36,129 nucleotides of DNA from an uncultured Eubacteriales bacterium. GTDB taxonomy: Bacteria; Bacillota; Clostridia; Oscillospirales; Acutalibacteraceae. The position numbers and the translations under genes are program-made. This document shows positions 7,186 through 16,239 of this stretch, piece by piece; within the stretch, counting starts at the first letter, position 1; every line of letters starts with the position of its first letter. The stretch is from positions 1 to 36,129 of the forward strand of contig CASFQZ010000099.1 in NCBI GenBank assembly GCA_949296825.1, read 5' to 3'. Below the pieces are notes generated by a model. The model saw nothing but the letters and a program-made list of their open reading frames with translations, was not told the DNA's origin and made no database searches.

Positions 7186-9926
7186 AACGGAACATCAGCG
7201 TCAATACGCTGGCTATCGGGAATTTGAAAAACCGAAAAAAGCAATACGCTTTGATGTGTGTGGGCATCATTCTCGCGATGGTCTTTTCCTCCGGAACACT
7301 GTTCTTTTTGATCAGCGCCCAGGATTCCTATGAGGAACAGTATTTTCGATCTTACGGCAAGGAAGATATTCTGCTGTTCAATGCCGAAGAATTGACGCTG
7401 GATACGCCCGCTGCGCAGCGGTATCTGGATGAAATCGGCTATGCCCATATTCTCGGTTTTGCCTACGCCCCGGAGGGACAACGGCAGGACGGTACGTCAA
7501 TCGGCTGGCTGGATGAAAAAGCGGCGCAGCTTGCTTATTTGCAGCTGGAAGAGGGAAAAATGCCCGAATCAGCAGATGAAATCGCCATCGAGCGCGACGC
7601 GTTATCGCGGCTGGACTGTCAGAATAAAAAGCTCGGAGATACGCTGACCTTTGCGGTTCTGACGGCAAACGGCACCGAATACAGCGAAACGCCTCAAAAC
7701 CGCAGCTATACCCTGGTCGGTATTCTGAACAATAAACGCAGTCACCTTGGCTCGATAGTTCCCAGTGAACTGCTGACGCAATTTTTGCCGGCAGCATTCA
7801 CGGCGGCGAATGCGCAGGTCGCGGCAGGCGGCAAGGAGATACTGACCGCTTACGCTGCTGTGTCAAATACGGCGGATCATGAATTTGGTGATTTTTATGA
7901 GGAATTGCGTCGGCAGGATGTCACCGATCATCTTTTGGATGTTCGCAGCAATTATTACGGCAGGATCGATAGCAGCTGGGGAGCGTCGGAAGAAGACACA
8001 ACGGATACGCTTTCCCTTTTCGCTTTGCTGGCGCTGGTATTGACTGCAGTCTCCTGCCTGGGCATCATTAACGCCTTTTCTACCAATCTGCGCTCCCGAC
8101 GGCAGCAGATCGGGCTGCTGCGTGCCGTCGGCGCGACGCGCCGTCAGATCATCCGTGTCTTTGGCAGAGAGGCATTTCTGTTAAGTCTGATCTGCGCGCC
8201 AATCAGTATTTTGCTTTCCTATTTCGGTACGAAGCTGCTGTTGGGGTGGATGGGCGATGTATATATTTTGCGTTCGCGTATCTGGGTGTTATTTGTTTGC
8301 GCAGCCATCGGTGTGGCGTGCGTGATGCTGGCAGCGTTGTTGCCGTTAACTTCCGCCTCCCGTGTTTCGCCGATGCAGGCAATCCGTCAGATGGATATGA
8401 TGCGAAAAATGCGCAGAAAAAAGATCCGTTCGCAAAAAACTTACGCTTTGCCCAAGCTTTTGGCAAAGCGGGATCTGATATTCCACCGCGGTACGCAGAC
8501 GCTGGTCAGCCTACTGCTGACCGCTGCCATCTGCCTTGCTTGCTTCGGATTTTCATATGTGCGTTATGCCGAGAAAACAGCGTGGACCGTAGGCAGCGAT
8601 TACGCCATTGATTACCTCGGAACTACCATCTCTTCCATCAACGATCCCTCCCAAAGCGAAGGAATGAGTGAGACAGATCTGACAAAAATATACGATACCG
8701 GCTGTGTAGATCAAATTTATGCGGATAAGGCTTGCAGCATTGATATTATGATGGAAGAGTTGACCCCCTATGCCATGATGGCGACAGATTACGGCGTAAG
8801 TGCATTTTCCTATGATGCGCTTTTGCAGATGGCAAAAAGCGGCGATTTTTCTTTTGATCGGCTGCCCTTTTCCGAAAACTATCAGTCGTATCGAGCGGAC
8901 TGCGGCTATCAGGATTATCCGCTTTCCGCTTCGCTTCATGCGCTTCATTCGGATGTGATTTCGATGCTGACGGACGGTGTATCGGATGGAGAGATTCGTC
9001 CGGAAAAAATCCAAAGCGGCGAGCAGGTTATTTTAATTGCTCCGAAGGAAATCGGCTGGTCCGTCGGATCGACGGAAAACGGCGACTACTATATCAGTTC
9101 AGATGGGCTGCCGGATGCGGCGCAGGAGTATTTTGCAAGAGAAAAAAATCATTTTCATGCGGGGGACAAGCTGACCTTGAGCTATGTCAGTTGTGACGAG
9201 AATGGCGAGATACAGAAGTACGAACGAGAAGTGACCATCGGCGCAGTCGTATATTCCGGCGAGCTGCCGAGCGCCTATATAGAAAATTCCGGAAACGCTG
9301 GCATGTATCGTATGGAGCTGGTTACCGATTTGCGTGCGTTTTCTTCCTTTACCGGCGTTGATCAATACCCTTATACGACAGTAAAAATTTATCTGAATCG
9401 TCCCTGCGATGCGCAGCTGGACGAGTATATGCGCACCGAGCTGGAGCAGATATCCGCCGGGCTGCCGAATTTGAATCTTTTTTCCAAGTATCTTATAGAG
9501 CAGGACACAGCAAGATCTTTGCGTCAGTTGTATATCGGCATTCTTGCTCTGGTTATACTCGGATTTGCCGTCAGCGGCAGCCTGATCAACAATTCTCTGA
9601 GCGCCCGGATCCGTGAAAGCCGGCGGCAGATCGGCACCTTGCGGGCGGTGGGTGCGTCAGCGCGGGAGTTGAATTTCTCCTATATCCGTCAGTTTTTATC
9701 GCTGTACTGTTGGGGCGTAGGCATTGGCTTCGCACTGTACGGGCTGATTTACGGGGTACTGTGGCTGGATGGTCGATACCATGGGGAAATGTTTGAGATG
9801 CCTTTTGCCGTTTGGGAAAGCTTGGCGCTTTGCGTGCTGCTGTTTGCTGTTACGGGGGTGAATCTGCGATGGAAGATACGAAATCAAACCAAAGACAGTA
9901 TTATCGAAAATATTCGGGAATTATAA
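7182..9926 (+). CDS. FtsX-family ABC transporter permease, 8 TM, two large external domains
   Basis: A 914-residue permease. Hydrophobic helices are visible at about 23-46, 276-298, 325-350, 367-387, 441-462, 780-800, 826-850 and 875-897. Two FtsX-like modules each carry the cytoplasmic signature after their first helix (QQIGLLRAVGATRRQI near 308 and RQIGTLRAVGASAREL near 810). Two long external regions (about 47-275 and 463-779) lie between them. This duplicated 4+4 helix layout is common in Bacillota and differs from MacB, which has four helices and one periplasmic domain, and from BceB with ten. These transporters are thought to do mechanical work on extracellular substrates rather than classic translocation. 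It overlaps the ATPase gene by 4 bp and the following envelope gene probably by 58 bp. Confidence 0.93.
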   Translation: MKRNISVNTLAIGNLKNRKKQYALMCVGIILAMVFSSGTLFFLISAQDSYEEQYFRSYGKEDILLFNAEELTLDTPAAQRYLDEIGYAHILGFAYAPEGQRQDGTSIGWLDEKAAQLAYLQLEEGKMPESADEIAIERDALSRLDCQNKKLGDTLTFAVLTANGTEYSETPQNRSYTLVGILNNKRSHLGSIVPSELLTQFLPAAFTAANAQVAAGGKEILTAYAAVSNTADHEFGDFYEELRRQDVTDHLLDVRSNYYGRIDSSWGASEEDTTDTLSLFALLALVLTAVSCLGIINAFSTNLRSRRQQIGLLRAVGATRRQIIRVFGREAFLLSLICAPISILLSYFGTKLLLGWMGDVYILRSRIWVLFVCAAIGVACVMLAALLPLTSASRVSPMQAIRQMDMMRKMRRKKIRSQKTYALPKLLAKRDLIFHRGTQTLVSLLLTAAICLACFGFSYVRYAEKTAWTVGSDYAIDYLGTTISSINDPSQSEGMSETDLTKIYDTGCVDQIYADKACSIDIMMEELTPYAMMATDYGVSAFSYDALLQMAKSGDFSFDRLPFSENYQSYRADCGYQDYPLSASLHALHSDVISMLTDGVSDGEIRPEKIQSGEQVILIAPKEIGWSVGSTENGDYYISSDGLPDAAQEYFAREKNHFHAGDKLTLSYVSCDENGEIQKYEREVTIGAVVYSGELPSAYIENSGNAGMYRMELVTDLRAFSSFTGVDQYPYTTVKIYLNRPCDAQLDEYMRTELEQISAGLPNLNLFSKYLIEQDTARSLRQLYIGILALVILGFAVSGSLINNSLSARIRESRRQIGTLRAVGASARELNFSYIRQFLSLYCWGVGIGFALYGLIYGVLWLDGRYHGEMFEMPFAVWESLALCVLLFAVTGVNLRWKIRNQTKDSIIENIREL

Positions 9927-11221
9927 GAAGAAAAATGCCGGTTTTTCTGCTTCTTTGCCTTCTATTCTTTGGAACAGGTATACAGCCCGGCGGCGCGGAA
10001 GGGGTGACGGAATCCTTGTCCGTCCCCCGGTTGATGGTTACTTCATACAAGCTGGAAGGAACGCTGACGGAGCAAAACACCGCATCGCTTTCGGTGACAT
10101 TGACCAATACCCATGCGTCGCGGGCGGTTGAAAATATCCGGGTCGGTTTTTCCTCCGAGGCGGTGCTTGCAGCGCAGAACGCTTCGGTTTATGTGAAACG
10201 GCTGGCGCCCGGGGAGGCCTATATCTGGCGTTTCCCGATAACGGCGGCGGGCGGAATTGTTTCCGGTAACTATCCGGCGGCGATCACCGCAGAATATGAA
10301 ACGACAGAGGGCGAAGCTCTGTCTTCCTCCGACGCATTGACCCTTGCCATAGTCGGAGCGGCAGAAAAAGAAGCCGCGCCGACCCAGCCTCGGCTGGTCG
10401 TAGCGGAATATACCATAGAAAACCAGTGGATCGCCCCGGGCGAGGAGCGGAAGCTGACGGTTGAAATCGATAACAAAAGCAAAACCGCTTCGGCGAAAAA
10501 TGTCAAGCTGACATTGTCGGAGGATAGCGGCGAGGTATTGTTTGCGGGGACCGGTTCGGTTTTTCTGGATTCGCTCAACGCCGGCGCGTCGTATCGATGG
10601 CAAATTGCGGTTTCCGCTGTTCCGACCGCCGCGGTTGGTGAAAAGCGGCTGACGTTGACGGCGGAGTATGAGGACGGTACGGGTGCGCTCAGCAGTTGTA
10701 CGGAGACGCTGCGCCTGTCGGTGCGTCAGATGCCGGAACTGACCTGGGACGGTGCGGTCCTGCCCGAGCGCATTGCCCAGGGCGAGACGGCGACGGTGAC
10801 GGTTACTCTGATGAACACCGGAAAAAGCGAGCTGTATAACTGCACGCTGTTTTTTTCCGTTGATTCGCTGATCACCGGCGGCAGCGTTTTTGTCGGTACG
10901 CTGGCGCCGGGAGAGAGCTTGCCGGGTACCGCTAATTTGCGGGCAGATGAGAACCGGGAAGGCGAGGTCAACGGGACCCTGATGATTTCTTACGAAGACG
11001 CTTACGGTGAATCGCATGAGGAAACGATCGATCTTACAACTCGTATTGTTAAGAAAGTGGAAGCACCGAGCGGTGAGGGTGCGCAGGAAGAAAGTGAAAG
11101 GAAAAATCCGCTCTGGTGGCTCTTTTTACTGCTGGGACTGCTGATCGGCGGTGCGGGCTTTGGTATCCCTTACGCCGTCTGCGTCCGCAAACAGCGGCTG
11201 CTGGATGAGGAAAGATTATAG
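9869..11221 (+). CDS. Membrane-anchored protein with three Ig-like (COG1361/CARDB-like) repeats
   Basis: About 450 residues if started at ATG 9869, which places RRK directly before the hydrophobic signal segment (MPVFLLLCLLFFGTG) and has GGGGGTG upstream. ATG 9935 is the alternative, giving a signal peptide without positive charges. Three similar beta-rich units begin PRLMVTSY, PRLVVAEY and PELTWDG; each has a VTLTN/VEIDN/VTLMN strand and the SLxAG or RLAPGE/TLAPGE turn, as in the COG1361 S-layer-like and CARDB families. A C-terminal helix (NPLWWLFLLLGLLIGG) followed by basic residues anchors it. So it is exposed outside the membrane and fixed at its C-terminus. Its position as third gene suggests an accessory or substrate-presenting subunit of the ABC permease. 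Confidence 0.82.
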   Translation: MEDTKSNQRQYYRKYSGIIRRKMPVFLLLCLLFFGTGIQPGGAEGVTESLSVPRLMVTSYKLEGTLTEQNTASLSVTLTNTHASRAVENIRVGFSSEAVLAAQNASVYVKRLAPGEAYIWRFPITAAGGIVSGNYPAAITAEYETTEGEALSSSDALTLAIVGAAEKEAAPTQPRLVVAEYTIENQWIAPGEERKLTVEIDNKSKTASAKNVKLTLSEDSGEVLFAGTGSVFLDSLNAGASYRWQIAVSAVPTAAVGEKRLTLTAEYEDGTGALSSCTETLRLSVRQMPELTWDGAVLPERIAQGETATVTVTLMNTGKSELYNCTLFFSVDSLITGGSVFVGTLAPGESLPGTANLRADENREGEVNGTLMISYEDAYGESHEETIDLTTRIVKKVEAPSGEGAQEESERKNPLWWLFLLLGLLIGGAGFGIPYAVCVRKQRLLDEERL

Positions 11222-11279
11222 GACAAAAAAGCAGTTTCAAAAAATCACGGCAAGCCTATAGGATTTACAAAAAATAAAA

Positions 11280-11320
11280 CAGCAGCACCGTTTTTAAAAG
11301 GGAGCGGTGCTGCTGCTTTT
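11280..11320. terminator. Bidirectional terminator
   Basis: CAGCAGCACCG (11280-11290) pairs with CGGTGCTGCTG (11305-11315). CTTTT follows on plus, and a long T-rich run (complement of aaaaaataaaa) on minus. It separates the convergent FtsX operon and the metal ATPase gene. Confidence 0.85.
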
Positions 11321-11331
11321 AACAGGCGTTG

Positions 11332-13347
11332 TTATAAAGAATGGACGCGCAGGGTGCGGATGGCGTTGAGAACGGCGAGGACCATCACACCGACATCGGC
11401 AAAGATGGCAAACCACATATTGGCAATGCCAAAAGCGCCGAGTACCAGACAGGCGAATTTGATCACCAGCGCGAAGGTGATATTTTCATAGACGATGCGA
11501 AGGCATTTGCGGGAAATTTTGATTGCTTTTGCGATTTTTTTCGGGTCATCATCCATCAGCACCACATCCGCCGCTTCAATGGCGGCGTCGGAGCCCATCG
11601 CCCCCATGGCAATGCCGATATCTGCCCTTGTCAGCACCGGCGCGTCGTTGATGCCGTCACCGACGAATGCCAGCTTTTCCTTCGGCGGTTTTTGCTGCAG
11701 CAGCACCTCCACTTTTTCGACCTTATCGGCGGGCAGCAGCTCGCTGTAGACCTCGTCTACATGCAGATCCTTTGCTACCGCATCGGCGACCCTTTTCTTG
11801 TCGCCGGTCAGCATGATTGTTTTTTTCACGCCTGCCTGTTTTAGCCGGAGGATCGCTTCGGCGCTGGTCGGCTTGATTACATCGGAAATCAGGATATGTC
11901 CGGCATAGCTTCCGCCGATCGCCATATGCACGATAGTTCCCACGCCGGAGCATTCCCGATATTTGATGCCCAGCGCGCACATCAGTTTTTCATTGCCCGC
12001 CGCCACCGGCAAGCCATCCACCGTTGCCGTAACACCCTGTCCGCTGATTTCGTGGATGTCGGTTACGCGGGTCCGGTCGGTTTTTTTGCCGTAGGCGCTT
12101 TGCAGACTCTTGCTGATGGGATGGGAGGATGCGCTCTCTGCCAGCGCCGCGTATTCCAGCAGCGTTTTTTCGTCGTAGGGGCTGTGGTGGACCGCCACCA
12201 CTTCAAATACGCCCCGTGTCAGGGTGCCGGTTTTGTCGAAGACCACCGTGCCCGTTTTAGAGAGCGTCTCCATAAAGTTGGAACCCTTGATCAGAATTCC
12301 CTCTTTGCCCGCACCGCCGATGCCGGCAAAAAAGGAAAGGGGAATGCTGATTACCAGCGCACAGGGACAGCTGATGACAAGGAAGGTCAGCGCCCGATAA
12401 ATCCAATCGCCCCAACCGGCGTCTGTTTTCAGGACCAACAGATTCACAAGGGGAGGCAGAATCGCCAGTGCCAGTGCGGACAGACAGACTGCGGGGGTGT
12501 AGTAACGGGCGAATTTGGCGATAAAATCCTCGGAGCGGGATTTGCGGGAAGAGGCATTTTCTACCAGATCTAGAATTTTGGAAACCGTTGATTCACCGAA
12601 CGCTTTAGAGGTGCGAATTTTTAGAACCCCGCTTAAATTGACGCAGCCGCTGACGACTTCATCTCCGGTCTTTACATCCCGCGGCAGGCTCTCGCCGGTC
12701 AGCGCTACGGTATTTAGCGATGAATCTCCGTCAATCACCATGCCGTCCAAAGGAATTTTTTCGCCGGGATTGACTACAATCACGCCGCCCACCGGCACTT
12801 CCTCCGGAGAAACCTTTTTTGTCTGACCATCTGTAAAAAGATTGGCGGAATCAGGACGGATATCCATCAATTCAGAGATATTGCGGCGGCTTTTGCCGAC
12901 GGCATAGCGCTGGAACCACTCGCCGATCTGGTAAAACAGCATAACCGCGATGGCTTCCAGATATTCTCCATTTTCCAGAATAGCCAGCGCCAGCGCCCCA
13001 GCCGTAGCGACCGCCATCAGAAAGTTTTCGTCAAACACTCTGCCGCGCAGAATCCCCTGGACTGCTTTGCGCAGGATGTCATATCCGATCAGCAGATAGA
13101 CCGCGAAATAAGCAATCAGGCGCAGCATTCGTCCCGCCTGCGGAAACAGGACGCCATCCAGCCGGCTGAAGGCTTCCGTGGGGATAAATTGTAAAATCAA
13201 TAAAAAAACTGTGGACAGAAAAATGCGCAGAAGCATGATCTTCTGTTTTTTCGGAATGCCGCTTTTTGGATTGCGGCTGTAAAACAGCAGACCTATACTC
13301 AAAAGCAGTAATATAAGAAACAGTCCGTTGATGATCCAGTGCTGCAT
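11332..13347 (-). CDS. cadA: P1B-type heavy-metal-exporting ATPase (Zn/Cd/Pb class), lacking N-terminal HMA
   Basis: A 671-residue metal pump. It has the membrane metal motif CPC (327-329, SCPCALVISIP), phosphorylation site DKTGTLT (Asp371), actuator TGES, and hinge GDGINDAP. The last helices contain the Lys (VIKFACLVLG) and Asp-Val-Gly (WFAIFADVGVMVLAVLNAIR) signatures of the P1B-2 Zn/Cd/Pb group. The gene starts directly with membrane segments and has no N-terminal HMA domain; a separate HMA protein is encoded 33 bp upstream in the same direction. Start ATG has AAGAAGGA upstream. Expected role: efflux of surplus zinc, cadmium or lead, induced by metal through the divergent ArsR/SmtB repressor. 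Confidence 0.95.
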   Translation of the reverse strand: MQHWIINGLFLILLLLSIGLLFYSRNPKSGIPKKQKIMLLRIFLSTVFLLILQFIPTEAFSRLDGVLFPQAGRMLRLIAYFAVYLLIGYDILRKAVQGILRGRVFDENFLMAVATAGALALAILENGEYLEAIAVMLFYQIGEWFQRYAVGKSRRNISELMDIRPDSANLFTDGQTKKVSPEEVPVGGVIVVNPGEKIPLDGMVIDGDSSLNTVALTGESLPRDVKTGDEVVSGCVNLSGVLKIRTSKAFGESTVSKILDLVENASSRKSRSEDFIAKFARYYTPAVCLSALALAILPPLVNLLVLKTDAGWGDWIYRALTFLVISCPCALVISIPLSFFAGIGGAGKEGILIKGSNFMETLSKTGTVVFDKTGTLTRGVFEVVAVHHSPYDEKTLLEYAALAESASSHPISKSLQSAYGKKTDRTRVTDIHEISGQGVTATVDGLPVAAGNEKLMCALGIKYRECSGVGTIVHMAIGGSYAGHILISDVIKPTSAEAILRLKQAGVKKTIMLTGDKKRVADAVAKDLHVDEVYSELLPADKVEKVEVLLQQKPPKEKLAFVGDGINDAPVLTRADIGIAMGAMGSDAAIEAADVVLMDDDPKKIAKAIKISRKCLRIVYENITFALVIKFACLVLGAFGIANMWFAIFADVGVMVLAVLNAIRTLRVHSL

Positions 13348-13380
13348 ATGAGTTCCTTCTTTCCCGTTTTGTTATGCGGA

Positions 13381-13599
13381 TCAAAGATAAATTTCACAGT
13401 CCGGTTCCACCCGCTTGCAGGCTTTGGCAACGGCGCGCATGACTTTCTTTTCTTCGTGTCCCTCAAGAAAATCTATAATCATTTTCTGCGTCATGAAATT
13501 GACCACAGCGCTTTTGACGCCCTCGGTTTTGCTGGCGGCTTCTTCCATTAAATTGGCGCAGTTTGCGCAGTCCACTTCGATTTGATAGGTTTTTTTCAT
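13381..13599 (-). CDS. Small HMA-domain metal-binding protein (split ATPase domain or chaperone)
   Basis: A 72-residue protein made of one heavy-metal-associated beta-alpha-beta-beta-alpha-beta domain, with the metal site VDCANCAN (CxxC, Cys10/Cys13). The DCANCA form is that of the N-terminal domains of CadA-type Zn/Cd pumps, whereas copper domains use GMTCxxC. It lies first in the operon, 33 bp before the ATPase gene, which lacks this domain. It could deliver metal to the pump or act as its detached regulatory domain. A GGAGGG ribosome site precedes the ATG. Confidence 0.92.
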   Translation of the reverse strand: MKKTYQIEVDCANCANLMEEAASKTEGVKSAVVNFMTQKMIIDFLEGHEEKKVMRAVAKACKRVEPDCEIYL

Positions 13600-13629
13600 G
13601 AGAAGTACCCTCCGGATTTTAGAAGTTTT

Positions 13630-13655
13630 AACGATTAAGCACTTGTTTAATCGTT
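13630..13655. promoter_or_regulatory. Candidate ArsR/SmtB operator
   Basis: A perfect inverted repeat AACGATTAA (13630-13638) / TTAATCGTT (13647-13655) with an 8-bp spacer lies between the divergent HMA/ATPase and arsR-type genes and covers the -35 of the latter. Size and position fit a metal-released repressor site controlling both directions. Confidence 0.75.
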
Positions 13656-13671
13656 ACGCTTGCAGTATAAT
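13643..13671 (+). promoter_or_regulatory. Promoter of the ArsR/SmtB-family gene
   Basis: TTGTTT (13643-13648), a 17-bp spacer and TATAAT (13666-13671), with the -35 inside the inverted repeat. The leader is about 97 bases long. Confidence 0.7.
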
Positions 13672-13774
13672 CAGTTTACCGGCGGATGTCAACGGGATTG
13701 GCTCGGACTCTTCCGATTGGGCGAAAATCTTTTCCGTTCGGGCGAAAAGGAACAGAATAAGGAGGTTTTGCGGG

Positions 13775-14143
13775 ATGAGTGACGCGCAAAAAATCACGCT
13801 GCCCCACGCGCACGGTGCGCTGCCGGACGGCATGGAAAAAGAATTAGGAAAAACGGCGCATTTTCAAGCGATCGCTGATGTGTTCCGTCAGGTCGGCGAC
13901 CCGACGCGGGTGCGCATTTTTTGGCTGCTTTGTCACTGCGAAGAGTGCGTGACCAATATCGCCGCTCTTTTGGGCATGACCAGCCCGGCAGTATCTCATC
14001 ACTTGCGTTCGCTGAAGGAGTCGGGACTTCTGGTGACCCGTCGAGAGGGGAAAGAGGTTTACTATCGTGCGTCGGAGGACCGGGAAAGTCAGCTTTTGCA
14101 TCAAATGATTGAACAGGTGATGCAGATCGCTTGCCCGAAGTAA
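13775..14143 (+). CDS. ArsR/SmtB (CadC-like) metal-sensing repressor
   Basis: A 122-residue winged-helix protein: GDPTRVRIFWLL, then the recognition helix region (TSPAVSHHLRSLKESGLLVTRREGKEVYYR). Metal ligands are plausible in CHCEEC just before the helix-turn-helix, like the alpha3 site of CadC, and in the C-terminal helix (LLHQMIEQ, with Asp/His/Glu nearby), like the alpha5 site. The ATG at 13775 follows AAGGAGG (13759-13765) at 9 bases; the frame is open further upstream, but that would run through the promoter. Expected function: repress the divergent HMA/P-type ATPase operon until Zn, Cd or Pb binds. Which metal cannot be told. Confidence 0.93.
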   Translation: MSDAQKITLPHAHGALPDGMEKELGKTAHFQAIADVFRQVGDPTRVRIFWLLCHCEECVTNIAALLGMTSPAVSHHLRSLKESGLLVTRREGKEVYYRASEDRESQLLHQMIEQVMQIACPK

Positions 14144-14155
14144 GGAGAAAAGCAT

Positions 14156-15040
14156 ATGCAGGATAAAGAAATTCACATGGGGGAAAAGATACCATTGTTT
14201 CCCGGTATTTCGCTTTCCTTTTTGACACTTTCCGGCGAGAAGAAAATCTGTTTTTCCCATCCGGCGGACACAAAGACGCTGGTGCTGCAATACGGTGCCG
14301 CAGGGCATATGGATTGGCGGATGGCGGACGGGACGCATTTGTATTTAGGTGCGAAAGATTATGCTGTCTATACCATGGGGGACTGCGCCCACTCCGAGGT
14401 GCGGCTGCCCAACGGATTTTATAAAGGCTTTCTGTTGTTTTTCAGCGAAACACGGCTGGCAGAGAATCCACTGCCTCTGCTTTCAGACACAGAGGCGCTT
14501 TTCCGTAAATTTAGAGATGCCGGAACACCGTTGTCTTTTGCGGGAAATGAGAAGAGCGAGGCAATTTTTCGTTATTTTTATGTTGGCGAAAATAAAAATG
14601 ATTACCGGCGACTGAAGGCACTGGAAACATTGCTCTATCTTTCCTCGCTTCCGCTGCCGGAGCAAAGCCGCATAAGCGAGTACCAGGCAAGGCAGGTGGA
14701 AATTGTCCGTGCCGTTCATGCCCGCCTTTTGGGCGACCTGTCGCAGCGATATACCATTGAGGAGCTGGCAAGGGAATATTTGATGAATCCAACCACGCTT
14801 AAGGCGGTGTTCAAGGCGGTTTACGGCACATCTCTGGCAGCGCATATGAAGGAGCATCGCATGGAGCAGGCGGCAAAGCTGTTGTGTGAGACCGACCGAA
14901 GTGTTGCTGATATCGCCCGAGCCGTTGGTTATGACAGTCAGAGTAAATTTTCCGCAGCGTTTGAAAAAGAATTTCACTGCCTTCCCTCTGCCTATCGAAA
15001 AAACCGCGGTGTGCGGCGAGAGATGAAAACATCTGAATAA
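14156..15040 (+). CDS. AraC-family transcriptional regulator
   Basis: A 294-residue regulator. The N-terminal half (about 10-150) is beta-rich and resembles the sensor half of PchR-like AraC proteins (YLGAKDYAVYTMGDCAHSEVRLP). The C-terminal double helix-turn-helix (about 190-288) includes IEELAREYLMNPTTLKAVFKAVYG and SVADIARAVGYDSQSKFSAAFEKEF. ATG 14156 has AAGGAG upstream and lies only 12 bp after the ArsR-type stop, so the two regulators are probably co-transcribed and this one would be metal-induced. Its ligand and targets are not visible; no further gene follows before the terminator. Confidence 0.92.
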   Translation: MQDKEIHMGEKIPLFPGISLSFLTLSGEKKICFSHPADTKTLVLQYGAAGHMDWRMADGTHLYLGAKDYAVYTMGDCAHSEVRLPNGFYKGFLLFFSETRLAENPLPLLSDTEALFRKFRDAGTPLSFAGNEKSEAIFRYFYVGENKNDYRRLKALETLLYLSSLPLPEQSRISEYQARQVEIVRAVHARLLGDLSQRYTIEELAREYLMNPTTLKAVFKAVYGTSLAAHMKEHRMEQAAKLLCETDRSVADIARAVGYDSQSKFSAAFEKEFHCLPSAYRKNRGVRREMKTSE

Positions 15041-15043
15041 AAA

Positions 15044-15085
15044 AAGGCTTGCCCCGCGTCCGACGGAGCAAGCCTTGTCTTTAAT
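15044..15085. terminator. Bidirectional terminator
   Basis: AAGGCTTGC (15044-15052) pairs with GCAAGCCTT (15068-15076). T-rich sequence (gtctttaatttt) follows on plus and TTTTTT on minus. It lies between the convergent AraC and acyltransferase genes. Confidence 0.8.
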
Positions 15086-15086
15086 T

Positions 15087-16178
15087 TTACCCGTTGAGAT
15101 GAACCAGTCGGCAGAGACGGTCGCTGATCTGCCATTTTTTTTCGATAGCATTCCAGATTTTGCGCCAGAGCACGGCGGCAAGAAGGGAAAGCAGAAACAC
15201 GGCGAGAACCATAATGGGAATAACCAGACGGCTGTCCATTTTAATGGTGACAAAGCGGGACAAAACGTCCCAGATGCCGGCATGAAACAGATATATTTCA
15301 AACGTCAGAGCGGAAAGTTTCGTTAAATTCCCGCGAAGAGGCAGTTGGGCGAAACCGGCAAACAGCAGCACGGTGCCGATTGCCGACAGGGGCGCCCCCT
15401 GATTCAGCAGGCTCAGCGGCAGATCAGCCTCGTTTATGTTTTTCACTGCCAGCAGATACCGCAGATACCCGGTCAGAGCAAAACACAGAAGCCCTGCGAT
15501 AATCAGCAAAAGCGCGGGCAAGGACTTTTCTTTTTTGACGCTCGTCCGTAAAATATAACCCATGATAAAATAGCCCATAAAGCAGAAAGCGTAGCCAATA
15601 TCCCAGCGGAACATATGCGAGCTGGTCCAAAGACAGAGCATGGCGGCAATAAAAAAGATAATGCCGGCTTTTTTGAAGGCCGCTTCACCGATATCCTGCT
15701 TCAGGCGGATTAGAATGGGCACAAGAAGGTAAACGGTGATCATCATATACAGATACCACATATGGTAAAAGGGCTCTCCGCGTACGGCATCCAGAAGAAT
15801 ATCGCCTAAGCTGCTCCAGTCCGCGCCGCCGACGGCAATAAAGGCAATTTGCCGCGCCATGCTGTAAATAAAATACAATAAGCCGAACAACAGCGTTGGA
15901 ATGCCGACATGGCGGAAAACCTTGCGGTAATAAAAGCGGAAATTTCCGTTTTTATTATTGGACAGGGTAAAGGCGCCGGAGAGCATAATAAAACAGGGGA
16001 CAGCAAAGCGCGATGTTACATTGAAGATACAGTTAAACATCATATTTCCCGTATAGGGCGCGCCGAGCCAGTCGCCCGAAGCGATGGCGTCAACATATTT
16101 GCCCGCTACATGAATGCAAATCACGGCGATGGTGGAGACAATGCGCAAAAGATCGAAATTTGCTTTTCGGCTTTCCAA
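15087..16178 (-). CDS. Membrane acyltransferase, family 3 (OatA/WecH-like)
   Basis: About 363 residues, nearly all hydrophobic helices (around ten). The family opening RKANFDLLRIVSTIAVICIHVAG contains the conserved His of acyltransferase-3 enzymes, which move acetyl or succinyl groups onto cell-wall sugars, exopolysaccharides or lipids on the outer face. I choose the TTG at 16178 because AAGAAGGA lies directly upstream at the right distance and a TATGAT -10-like hexamer at 16210-16215 sits before it. The ATGs further upstream (16208-16256) would fall in the promoter or terminator. The target molecule is unknown and neighbours do not help. Confidence 0.88.
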   Translation of the reverse strand: MESRKANFDLLRIVSTIAVICIHVAGKYVDAIASGDWLGAPYTGNMMFNCIFNVTSRFAVPCFIMLSGAFTLSNNKNGNFRFYYRKVFRHVGIPTLLFGLLYFIYSMARQIAFIAVGGADWSSLGDILLDAVRGEPFYHMWYLYMMITVYLLVPILIRLKQDIGEAAFKKAGIIFFIAAMLCLWTSSHMFRWDIGYAFCFMGYFIMGYILRTSVKKEKSLPALLLIIAGLLCFALTGYLRYLLAVKNINEADLPLSLLNQGAPLSAIGTVLLFAGFAQLPLRGNLTKLSALTFEIYLFHAGIWDVLSRFVTIKMDSRLVIPIMVLAVFLLSLLAAVLWRKIWNAIEKKWQISDRLCRLVHLNG

Positions 16179-16239
16179 GTAAATTCCTTCTTCCCGATGG
16201 ATTGAAATCATCATACCACAAAAGGCGGCAAAAAGCCAG

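Noticed and set aside
13598..13774. A longer form of the ArsR-type regulator starting near 13598
   Set aside because: It would translate the operator and promoter; ATG 13775 is preceded by AAGGAGG.
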